From assembly GCA_949130485.1 (NCBI GenBank), contig OX422183.1, positions 16,388,420 to 16,452,419 on the forward strand: a stretch of DNA of 64,000 bases, in the 5' to 3' direction. The notes beneath the pieces were generated by a model. It was not told the origin of the DNA. It did no database searches and saw only the letters and a list, made by a program, of their open reading frames with translations. Position 1 is the first letter of the stretch. Each line of letters opens with the position of its first letter. Shown here piece by piece: positions 23,550 through 32,929 of this stretch. This DNA is from Agelas oroides (Eukaryota > Porifera > Demospongiae > Agelasida > Agelasidae). A program made the translations under genes and the position numbers.

Positions 23550-24530
23550 TTCAAAAGGGGATCTGAACACAAGACTAATCAGAATATAAGCATTCCTTAC
23601 AAAGTCTAGATTAGGCAAGTCTATAAAAGGTATCAGTTCTGTGATATCTTTCCAATCAGTGCTATAAATGTTGATTTATTTAACTATGAGGAGGGGAGAA
23701 TGTCAACTCCCAATATATCTAAAAAGTAAAACACTTTCCTCAGCTGCATGTGTTTGCAAGATGGACTTATGGATACCATAGATAGTAGAGAATCTATGTG
23801 GATACATAGCTACGTACCTTCAAGGCTAGCCAAAACTGGCAAAAGCTACTGCCGTCTTCCTGTTTACACGTGGGTGATGCTCCGCCCTTTCACGCATGCG
23901 CAGTAACTCGAGGTGAAGAAGAGGCAGACAGAATTACTCTAGTCTCTTGTAGAGTCTACAATGAAGTGAGAGTCTGTCAACATTAATGTTTTAGAATGCT
24001 TTCTGTGGTTATGATTGGGATATTTAGATGGTACCAAGTGCATGCACCAGCTGCAAAGGGCTTGGCCGGGAAATGAGATTTCTCACATTTATGAGATTCC
24101 CAAATGCATGGGACAACATCATCTTGCTGTTGCCACACTGCTCCTTTAATCTACTTCTTTGTGACCTGCTACTGAAAAGGAATAGCTATGGCAATGTGTT
24201 CTGGATGAGTAAAGTCAATGTGCAACAATTTTTTGCAGCCAACACGATAACACCAGATCCCAGCAGCTCCCAGTGAAGTAAGGAAGAAGGTGTGCCTGAT
24301 TATTTTGGGATTGACACTGTACCTGGACTTGTGCAGAGTAAGAAGTAGACAAGTTTATGGGTATAGGTGTAGTAACTTATAAAAAAAAACATAACATCCT
24401 GTTATCATGTAATTGTTTCAAAGTCCATCATTTCTAATAGCTACATCAGAAACATTGTTCACGTGATGTTTTTTTTGTAGATTTCTCTATAAGTTCAATG
24501 AATATGACTGGAAGGAAGTACTGGTACATG
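23550..24530. other. Non-coding spacer
   Basis: No gene recognised. The longest open frame (24028-24276) has no protein-like signature that I can support. Confidence 0.45.
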
Positions 24531-24537
24531 CAGAGGT

Positions 24538-24809
24538 TTTGCAAGAGCATTCTCAAGTCTATAAAGGCACTGTGGTTATGTTTGCTGTTTGCAAGAGCAT
24601 TCTCAAGTCTATAAAGGCACTGTGGTTATGTTTGCTGTTTGCAAGAGCATTCTCAAGTCTATAAAGGCACTGTGGTTATGCCTGCTGTTTGCAAGAGCAT
24701 TCTCAAGTCTATAAAGGCACTGTGGTTATGTTTGCTGTTTGCAAGAGCATTCTCAAGTCTATAAAGGCACTGTGGTTATGCCTGCTGTTTGCAAGAACAT
24801 TCTCAAGTC
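24538..24809 (+). repeat. 50-bp tandem repeat, 5.4 units
   Basis: Units start at 24538, 24588, 24638, 24688 and 24738, with a partial unit at 24788. The core is TTTGCAAGAGCATTCTCAAG plus TCTATAAAGGCACTGTGG. The ATGTTTGCTG and ATGCCTGCTG variants alternate in the last units. Confidence 0.95.
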
Positions 24810-25507
24810 AGTACTTTTCCAAGATGCGACTTTATTGTTGATCTGAATCCTTTTTCATACAGATTTAAGGTTAAAAAGTGCAGAAGTGGTTGTCATAACT
24901 GCTTGCCACCTTAGAGATGATGGCTCTTTAGCGCAGTAAAGAGCTCTAGCAGCACACACACACATGAAGCTGAAAATTGCTGATAAGGCATCTCTGATGC
25001 AACTACCTGGGAGTTGATTTAGTGGGAGTTCATTTTGTATATCGTAATTAAGACAAAATGACATTTTCTCAGTTTGCAGTCACCATGTGTGTATTCAGAA
25101 CATATACAATTAATGTGTGTAAAAATGAGAGGCCTGGGGATGAGGCTATCTCTTATGCAAACATGGCACTTGAAGATGTACTACAAGTGTTTTTATGTTG
25201 GCTGAGGGAATGGCTGCAGAGTGGCAAATCACTAGTGTGCAGTACCTAATTGAATAATGGCAAATTAGGCTGTGTTTGATGTTGTTTATTTAGGTATGCA
25301 TGAGTGATTTGCTACCCTACAGCTGTCCCCTCAAACCTGAAAACCTTTAGTGAAAGTGAAACTGAATGCTAACTTCATTAACTATTTACCACAAGGTCAC
25401 CCAGGAGGATATTCATCGGCATTGTGCATGCAGCTACAGAAAAGAAAAGGCTCTTGGTAGCTAATAACTCAAAGGAGAATCTTTGTCACAGTTCAAAACC
25501 TACCACC

Positions 25508-26187
25508 ATGGCAACAGAAGGTGTCACTAACTGGGATACTGGTGCGGGCAATAACTATAGGCTCGAAGTTCTCCAAGACATAACACTGGAGAGAGGTGAT
25601 GTCAACCATGGCACTCTCCCCTACCTGATTGTTGGATTCCACCCTGGATGGCCAAAGAAGCGATCACTAGTACAGTTTCACTCCCTTCCCAGTACATGTG
25701 GAAATGTGATATCTGCTAAGATGTATCTCTACTTTGTGTATGCTCACAAGGCCAGCTTCATGACCGTGAGAGAGGTACCTCACATATCGCGCACACTACA
25801 AGTTCACATGGTCGAGAAAGAGTGGAATGCAGCACAAGCCACAAGCATCTACCGCTTGAGAGGATCCACCTGGGGTACCCCATACCTAGGATTGGACAAC
25901 ATTGATGCCCAGTCTGAACCCATCAGCACTGTCACAATCGCCAGTTCTCGACCTCGAGGTTGGGTAGAGTTTGATATCGCTTATGCTGTGAAACAATGGC
26001 AGGCTGGAAAACCCAACTATGGGCTACTTTTATGGGCTACAAATGAGGACACTCCTGGAAGGGGTGTACGTTTTGCCAGCAAGGCAGCTTCGGACCCTGA
26101 AACTCATGCATTTGTCCATGTGCTCTGTGGATATGAGCCACCATCACCAAGGAGTCTCGCTGTACAACCCCAAGGAGAAAGGGTTCG
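25508..26187 (+). CDS. Exon 1: DNRLRE (CBM96-like) domain
   Basis: The visible family pattern includes RSLVQFHSLP, VISAKMYLYF, LQVHMVEKEWNAAQAT, GSTWGTPYLGLDN, GWVEFDIAYAVKQWQAGKPN and YGLLLWATNED with GVRFASKAAS. The W, FD.., QW..G..NYG and FASKEA-like positions are the hallmark residues of DNRLRE domains, which are often carbohydrate-binding in bacteria (family knowledge). The exon ends at GGTTCG|GTAAGA in phase 2. Without splicing it would stop after GERVR at 26191. Confidence 0.85.
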
Positions 26188-29100
26188 GTAAGAAACAGAA
26201 TGATGTAGCTACAGCGTATCGGGACATGTAATTAAAATGTATTTGGTGGTGGTGGGCAAGGCTGTGCACACAGACAGATAGAGCTAGCATTTGGCCTGTC
26301 TGTGTGAAATACTCAGCCATATTGACAGTAAGTGCCCAGGAGGAGGGTTCTCAACTCTCACGCATTGCGTGTGAGACACGTGAATTTCACACAAAACTCA
26401 CCCTCACATGCATTGCACCATTTTTCTCACACATTATGCATGGTGCTTACATAGTCCGCACCAGATAGCTACAAGGTTCGCTTGAGAACATAAATAGTAG
26501 TGAAAAAAAAAAAGAATGCAACGAAGGCCTGGGGATGGCTTTCTTGTAACATAATTGCGTTATCGCAGGCTCCAACTGCGGCATGTGACAATGATTCAGT
26601 AGTGATTTGTCGCATTTGGCGTTCCATATATGCAAGTCAGCCACACACATACATCAAAGGATACTTTGACTATCTATTCAGCATGTCTCACGCATTTTCA
26701 TACCAATCTCACGAATTCTGCACCAGGTTCTCACCCATTTTTGGTCTAAGAGGTTGAGATCTCTGAAGGAGGAGAGATGCATGGTTGCATGACAAGTTAT
26801 CTCTGTATTCACTCATTCATGTCCTGGTACTATGATACCACGACTTCAATGTTGCTCTGCACTGCTTGCTAAAACTGGCCTGTTATAGCTACATGGTCCT
26901 TACTTGGAAGCAGCTCGACAAAAAACAGGTAGCTATTAAAGATGCCATGCTGACATGCAGCAAGGAACTTGAACACTCAAACCACAAAGCTAGAAGGAAA
27001 ATCTTGCCACACCCGGCCTTCTGTGAACAGCCTTGCTTGGTTACACCACTGCTAGTGAGGTAAGCTAAGGGGCTAAAATTTAGTTTTTTGGCATCATCAG
27101 GTAGAGGGACCAGTTTGGTGTGAAGTTATGTCAATGTTGCATACACTTTCACTTTGCCCATCTAGCTAGCCATCAAAATGATTTGGAGGTTCATGATCCA
27201 AGGCCTTAAAACTACTGCAGTCTACGAGAGTTTGCAGTTGCTTCGGACATTACGTACTGTTGCTGGTTACACTCACAGACTTTGTCCCACAGATCACCAT
27301 TCCAGTAGCTGTCATGCTGTGGTGGAGTTTGTGATGGGAATGCAGCAAAGTTGCAAAACAATTTGCCACATGCTGTGTGCCAAGAAAGCCCTAGAAATCC
27401 TCTTTCAAACTTTTTGGGTATGCCGCAGGAAACTTTTCACTATCAGAGCTGTCCATCCAGTCAGTCCTGAAGGTGTGTATATCCCATGGTAAGGGACATC
27501 CCACGGTGTCCCACGCTATAGAGCTCTGTCCATCTCCTCCCTTGGTCTATAAACTTATATGCAAAAGGTCAATGTGGAGAATGACATTTCAGTAGCTCTG
27601 GTGAGGGTACATGTTACATGTCCTTACTTGATATGACCTTGCAACATGCCTTTTTCTAATATTTGTCCACAGTGAGGAGGAGGAGGAGGAGGAGGAGCTG
27701 CCCAACTTTCAGGAGGTAGCTGTTCAGACTGAAAGCACTGCAGCAGAAATGACTGGTAAGTTACAAACCAGTTGACGTTGGGTGCCATATATGCAATGAT
27801 CAGTAAGAATGTTTGGGATTTTGGGTGCATTAGTGTGTGTGCATAAGCAAGCATGAGCTAGGGGGTCTGGGGCTGTGCACCCCCTGGAATATTTGTATAA
27901 ATTACAATCAGATGCTCTGAGATCACTTCTAGCTGGGGCCATTTGGGGACCACAAATTCCATGATAGCCTCTCAGTATTGAGGTACAGGGGTATCTTCAC
28001 AGCACTGAGGGGTATCTTCACAGCACCGAGGTACAGAGATAGCTTCACAGCACTGAGGTACAGGGGTATCTTCACAGCACTGAGGTACAGGGGTATCTTC
28101 ACAGCACTGAGGTACAGAGATAGCTTCACAGCACTGAAATCTGAGAAACTGACAAAGGCAAGCACTGTCAGTGAAGTGGCAAGGCCATAGCCACCGGTCC
28201 GGTTAGTCTGGTTTCAACCGGACCACTTTTTTCCTCACCCATGGGTTGCTTGGCGTCGCTAATTAGTGCCATTACTCAGTGGACACCCATGCAAGGCCCC
28301 CAAGCATGCAGGTGACATGTTGAAACTTGTGAGATGGCTGTGAACAGTGGGAAAGAACTCTCCCCGAGTCTTCCTTCCAACAACTTTCCGTTGTTCTAAG
28401 CGAGCGATTATATTCTCACAAGCCCCATCTGTGAAGGGAGTGGCTTGCAAGATTAGAACGATTGGTAATATTCATACATGTGAAACTCTGTCATCTGGCC
28501 TCCGAGAAGCATTGTACTGGTCCAAGAATGGTCTCAGAAGCAATCTCATAGCCTTTAAATTTCAGAAATTTTCTGGGGGAGCGTGCCCCTAAACCTCCCT
28601 TAGCTGTATCATGCTTATGCACGCACTACAAACCTGACCACTCAAAAGCTGATGGCTACAGCCCTGAGTGGGGGAATCTGTCACATGCTCTAAAAGTGTT
28701 TGCATTGATCAAAATTCTTTTGCTGCTTTTTTGAGAGCCTCAAGAGTATACACAACTTTTTCTAAGAGCTTTGAATGAGAGCAAAATAGTGCTGATTGAA
28801 CTTGGGTTTTGAGATTAACCCTTTCCTTGATAGCTTTTGACCAGCCGGAGCAAAAGTGCAAGGGTGTAGACACCGGGGGGGCTTCAGATTTTGGAACTTA
28901 TGGGACTATTGAATTATGGAATATGTGGATATATTCATTTACACAAATCAAATGTATTGATGCACTTCATTGACACACATACATTACTAAGCTCTCTGCC
29001 ACCCATGGGTTGGTTTGCAGTCGCCAAGATAACAATGACATGTTGAAGTCACTATAATTTGAGCTATGAATGGTGAAGCACCATCACTGTCGGGATCCTT

Positions 29101-32100
29101 TCCCATGATTACAAACAGCTTTGAACGGCTAGCCTCAATCAGTCGTGAAAAGATCAAAATGCCCATTCTTGTTGTGCCTAGCAGATAGTCTGAGGGTTTC
29201 ATCGTCAGTGAGACCTACATACACTTCACACAGGACTTCAGCAAATAGGGGATTGTCTCATGCAGCTGTGCCCTTGCAGTGCTAGTGTGGTGACCACCGA
29301 GTACTTTGTACTTGTAGACATCTTTCAGTCGCTCACTATAGTCATGTTGGACATCCAAGCAGTTGCACGCAACCGGTAGAACCCCCTGACCTGAAGGATC
29401 ACTAGGAAAATTAGTGGCAGAACTTTCACCAATCAAATGATTGTTGGCAAACATGTGTGCAGAAATGCATTCATCATGTTGTTTGCAATTTCTGATAAGA
29501 GATATAGTGAGCTCTTTTCCATGTATGACTCAATATTTCCTGCAAATAGGTGACCATATGCCACATCTGTGCAGAAATGCTGTTTGCAATTTCTGATAAG
29601 AGATATAGTGAGCTCTTTTCCAGTGGAGTGACCAAGTCAAAGCAGAAATCAGTTTTTCGAGATGAGTCGGAGAAATTAGTATCTGTTTCAAAAGCATGTA
29701 TGACTCAATATTTCCTGCAAATAGGTGACCATATGCCACATCTCAATCAAATTCATCTTCCACATGGGACCAAGAAAGCTGTGTACGACCAAATGAAGGA
29801 TGATTTACTAAGAGAAGGATTTGAGTTTTCACAAGTTATGATTACGTAGCTAGTATAGTGACCATAAACCAAACATATCCTGAAACATGATATGTCCAGG
29901 CACTGTACAGCAGAACAAAGACTACTTTTTGGTCTAAACGATGTCCACAGCACTTCCATTTTCACCTACTTATTCAAACTCCTCTGGCCTGACTACACTA
30001 CATTATGTAATCTGTGGCATCTGGGTATTATGTAATCTGTGATAATTTTGCTTATAAGCATATTTGCTGTTAAGTACTGCCTTGTGTGCTGTTACTAAAT
30101 AAGCATACCTGACCCGAGCTACACAGAGATCGGATGCACTTTGCTGCTAATTAGGTGCATTTCGCTGTTAGGCACTTATTGTGGAAAATGTAAGCATATG
30201 CACTAGTCTTAACATATGAGTACGGTATTGGCATGTCAACCAATTAGTTAAAGATGTGAAAGCTGATCACATACATTTTTCTGGGCCGTTGCTGCCTCCA
30301 ATGTTTGAACACTTGCAGTATGTGAATGTATATTTAGCTTACTGCAAAACTAGGAGGCACGCAGTGAAGGCTTATAAAATATCCCAACTGAAGATAAGAT
30401 ACCACACACTTGAACATTCTTCAGCTGGTATTCGAGGAGTGGAGGTGATTGGAGAAGCTGAGTTCATAATCCTGGACCAAGGAGGATCATTTGAGTGGAA
30501 AGAATATGGAATGAGGCTCCATGTTCCCGAAGGCAGTCTTCCACCTGACATAGGAGAGTGCAGGATCAACATTAAGGCAAGTCTCTCCGGGCAATTTCAG
30601 CTTCCTCAGGATTCAGACCTCCTCAGCCCTGTCATGTGGATCAAAGCACCCTGCGAATTCACAAAGCCCGTGACCTTGGAAATCCAACACTGTGCACTCA
30701 GAGAGGATGAGGCAGTACTGTCTAGTCTCAGTTTCGTCTCTGCAAAATGTTCTCAGAGAGACCTTCCCTACAAGTTCAGACAGGTGAATGGAGGAGTGTT
30801 CACCCTGCACAGCTCCTATGGTAGCATCCAGCTAAGCCACTTCTCTGGGTACGCTGTCACTGGGAGAGGGAGTACTCCACAGTCCTACTGTGCACATTTT
30901 TATCGCACTATGGAGCAGATCAATGACTGGAGATACTACTTTGTCATTACACAAGATCTTGACACTAAGAATACGGTACATATACAGTGAACATTTCACT
31001 AAGTGACACAAACTACAATAATTGATCCAACCTGCCATTCCCTGCAGCTTGTGAAGGAACACTATGGCACCTTTGCCAAGGAGATTGCCACCCTGCGGAT
31101 CAGATTTCAGGGGAGTGAAATCACTCTGAGCATTCCTGAGGATGGATTGGTGACAAAAGAGGGCTGGAGAATAACACCATTCTCTTTCCCTACTGTAAGT
31201 GTGGAATGAATCACCAACTTTTAATGTAATTTAATAATTGAGTGAACCCTGTCCTCAGATCTGCAAGATGGATGTGAATAGGTATGAGCCAGGTCAGTGG
31301 ATCCCTGAATGTCAGCTGATTCTACAGTGGGAGGGCGGGGAGGACCAGAAACCTGTGCAACTGAGGCACAAAGTGAAGCTGATTAAAGCCAAACCACCAT
31401 ACAACTTCTTTCACCTCACCCTAAACCCAGCAGTCCAGGAAGGTAAAGTGGGTAGCTGAACTACTAGAATTAACTCTGCATGTGCAGTATTTCTTTATAT
31501 ATCCACTTGATCTCACAAATATTTTGTTGAAGTTATGACTAGGCCCTGATGGATTATGCTAGCATAATTTTGAGAATAATAGGTAGCAAAAAGAATTAAG
31601 AATTATTCAAGAATAATAGGTAGTCATTTTGGTCCCAAAAAGAATAATAGGTACATTTTGGGGTCACATGAATGATGAGTCACATCCCTTTCCAGATTAT
31701 TATTAATTATTAATTCTACGGAAAAGAATCTGTACTTATTGGCAGTTGTAGCTTCACTACCTGTATTGCTTGAATCACTTCTTCTGGACCAGTTGCAATT
31801 TACTTTTCAAAAAAGTTATTATTATGTTATTAAATATATATTTTAATGAGAATAATAGGTGCAAGAAAAAGAATAATAGGTAGAATGAAAAGAATAATAG
31901 GTAAGACTTTCAAGAACAAAAGAATAGAATAATAGGTAGAAAAAAAGAATAATCCATCAAGGCCTAGTTATGACCCCCTTATTCTGTAGCTAGTATAGGG
32001 ACCATACCGAGCATATCCTGAAACATGATTGTCTAGGTACTGTACAGCAGAGCAAAGATATTGTAGACTATTCCTTGGTTTAATGATGTTCTTCCGTCAT

Positions 32101-32929
32101 GGTTAGCAAGACACAGTTCATCCTACTTATTCAAACTTCTCTGGCCCAACTACACTAGCTACATTATGTTTGTAATAACTACCAGTTCTTGGTTTGCAGG
32201 CGCAAAGATCTCCACAGGGAAAGTTAAAGGTAAGGTTTTTCATGTAGTGGGTAGTGGAAGTTCACCCTCAGCTTACGGAAGCCCATAAGGGTCACTTCCA
32301 CTTCATCAGCACCTTAATTTTCCATTTCAGACTTCCTTTGTGGCCATCGCACACTATCATTGTGCACTTCCACTGCAATTATCGGTACTCTTCGATTCTA
32401 CCTGCTTAGACAACACTTTATACAGCTTCCCCCTCCCAAACTCAAAATCCTAGATCGAATCCTGACAATGGAGTCTGCAATGTAAAATTAAGGTGCTGAT
32501 GAAGTGGAAGTGGTTGACCCTTACGGGCTTCCGTAAGTAAGGGATCATGACACTGACTCTGCTACATCTCATTCACAGAATAGTCAAGTATGAAAGTGAA
32601 TTGTTGTTTATAGTATTATGCTCCAATTTCTCTCCATGTACATGGCTACAGCTCCAACACCAGATATGAAGGACCTGATGGATGCGCTGTACCACACAGT
32701 GACAGACAAGTGGGAGCACGTTGGCATCTACCTCCACCTCTCCATGCCCACACTGAGGGCTATTGCTGCTGCACACCAGACAAACCCTTACAACTGTCTC
32801 ATGGGGATGCTGGAGGTGTGGCTGAAGAGAGTGGATCCTCCCCCTACCTGGTCTTCCATTATTGAGGCTATGGAATTCCTGGGGGAAGAGCAACTTGCAC
32901 GAGACCTTAGAGAGAAGTACTGCTCCTGA
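25508..32929 (+). CDS. Seven-exon gene: DNRLRE - acidic linker - ZU5 - UPA-like - Death domain protein (predicted 650 aa)
   Basis: Proposed exons: 25508-26187, 27673-27755, 30425-30975, 31048-31194, 31259-31442, 32200-32229, 32652-32929. All introns are GT-AG, junction phases match (2, 1, 0, 0, 1, 1), and the coding length of 1953 nt is a multiple of three with no internal stop. The start is the first in-frame ATG (25508) in an ideal context (CCACCATGG). Residues 40-207 are a DNRLRE-type beta-sandwich; 228-235 are eight Glu; 256-375 are ZU5 (EWKEYGMRLHVPEGSLPP); about 395-548 resemble a UPA region; 560-650 are a Death domain (LMDALYHTVTDKWEHVGIYL, LREKY end). There is no signal peptide or membrane segment, so it is probably cytosolic. 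ZU5-UPA-Death is the layout of PIDD/UNC5-type signalling proteins. Coupling to DNRLRE is unusual. The weakest link is the join of exon 1 to exon 2. Confidence 0.72.
27673..27755 (+). CDS. Exon 2: poly-Glu linker
   Basis: An acceptor (TTTGTCCACAG) precedes T plus eight GAG codons, then LPNFQEVAVQTESTAAEMT, then donor GTAAGT. One base completes the exon-1 codon (CG+T, Arg), and the phase-1 end joins exon 3. Confidence 0.65.
27974..28137 (+). repeat. 27-bp tandem repeat (about 6 units) inside intron 2 of the ZU5-Death gene
   Basis: The unit GAGGTACAGGGGTATCTTCA plus CAGCACT alternates with a GAGATAGC variant. It is a multiple of three, so RYRGIFTAL and its variants read through in the plus direction and SAVKIPLYL in the minus. 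A stem GGTCCGGTT/AACCGGACC follows at about 28197-28226. Confidence 0.85.
29135..29454 (-). pseudogene. ParB/sulfiredoxin-fold-like fragment of an uncharacterised repetitive protein family
   Basis: Minus frames give GQGVLPVACNCLDVQ, then VYKYKVLGGHHTSTARAQLH, then after a frameshift near 29220 VLCEVYVGLTDDETLRLSAR followed by HNKNGHF, stopping at 29135. The VLGGHH(T/S) turn followed by LTDDE.LRL..RHN is the arrangement I associate with ParB/Srx-like N-terminal domains in uncharacterised invertebrate multicopy proteins. It is frameshifted and inside intron 2 of the plus-strand gene, so probably a dead copy. Confidence 0.45.
29463..29746 (+). repeat. Interleaved local duplication
   Basis: Block A (TTTGCAATTTCTGATAAGAG and about 20 more bases) occurs at 29480 and 29582. 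Block B (ATGTATGACTCAATATTTCC and about 28 more) occurs at 29520 and 29697. In the first copy A and B abut; in the second they are separated by 76 bp. A duplication followed by an internal deletion explains this. Confidence 0.85.
29592..29849 (+). pseudogene. Transposon-like protein fragment
   Basis: The open frame carries KACMTQYFLQIGDHMPHLNQ, then IHLPHGTKKAVYDQMKDDLL and REGFEFSQVMIT, then stops. The GDxMP...IHLP...K..VY.QM..DL pattern is that of an uncharacterised multicopy protein family I associate with sponge and cnidarian transposons. The expected spacer before FSHV is missing, consistent with deletion. Confidence 0.4.
30425..31442 (+). CDS. Exons 3-5: ZU5 domain and UPA-like region
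   Basis: Exon 3 follows the acceptor TTCTTCAG and holds the ZU5 core: EYGMRLHVPEGSLPPDIGEC, SGQFQLPQDSDLLSPVMWI, CEFTKPVTLEIQHCA, FTLHSSYGSIQLSHFSGYAV. Exons 4 (31048-31194, IRFQGSEITLSIPEDGLVT) and 5 (31259-31442, IPECQLILQWEGGEDQKPV) form a beta-rich block that sits where UPA lies in ZU5-UPA-Death proteins. I assign it by position and general character only. Confidence 0.85.
31532..31974. mobile_element. MITE with internal AGAATAATAGGTA repeats, in intron 5 of the ZU5-Death gene
   Basis: About 26-bp terminal inverted repeats: GTTATGACTAGGCCCTGATG at left, complement of CATCAAGGCCTAGTTATGAC at right. Inside, the motif GAATAATAGGTA recurs about eight times at irregular spacing, all in the same orientation. 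Confidence 0.75.
32272..32537. mobile_element. MITE with about 50-bp terminal inverted repeats, in intron 6 of the ZU5-Death gene
   Basis: CTTACGGAAGCCCATAAGGG with CACTTCCACTTCATCAGCAC at left is matched by its complement at the right end (GGGCTTCCGTAAG). The interior is AT-rich and non-coding. Confidence 0.8.
32652..32929 (+). CDS. Exon 7: C-terminal Death domain
   Basis: Acceptor ATGGCTACAG, then DMKDLMDALYHTVTDKWEHV, SMPTLRAIAAAH, NCLMGMLEVWLKR, TWSSIIEAMEFLGEEQLARD, stop TGA. The W..(hG).LGL-like helix 2-3 pattern and the WLKR / TW..L..AL...G...LA. ending are typical of Death-fold adaptors. Confidence 0.88.

Noticed and set aside
26500-26757. 85-codon plus-strand frame in intron 1 of the ZU5-Death gene
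   Set aside because: Low-complexity start (Lys run) and TCTCACGCATT-type repeats; no splice fit with the gene model.
27178-27492. Possible extra exon (104 codons) before the acidic exon
   Set aside because: Exon 1 (phase 2) joins exon 2 directly in frame, and this stretch has no domain and no matching acceptor phase that I could support.
32573-32893. Minus-strand frame across the Death exon
   Set aside because: Antisense shadow of a recognised domain.
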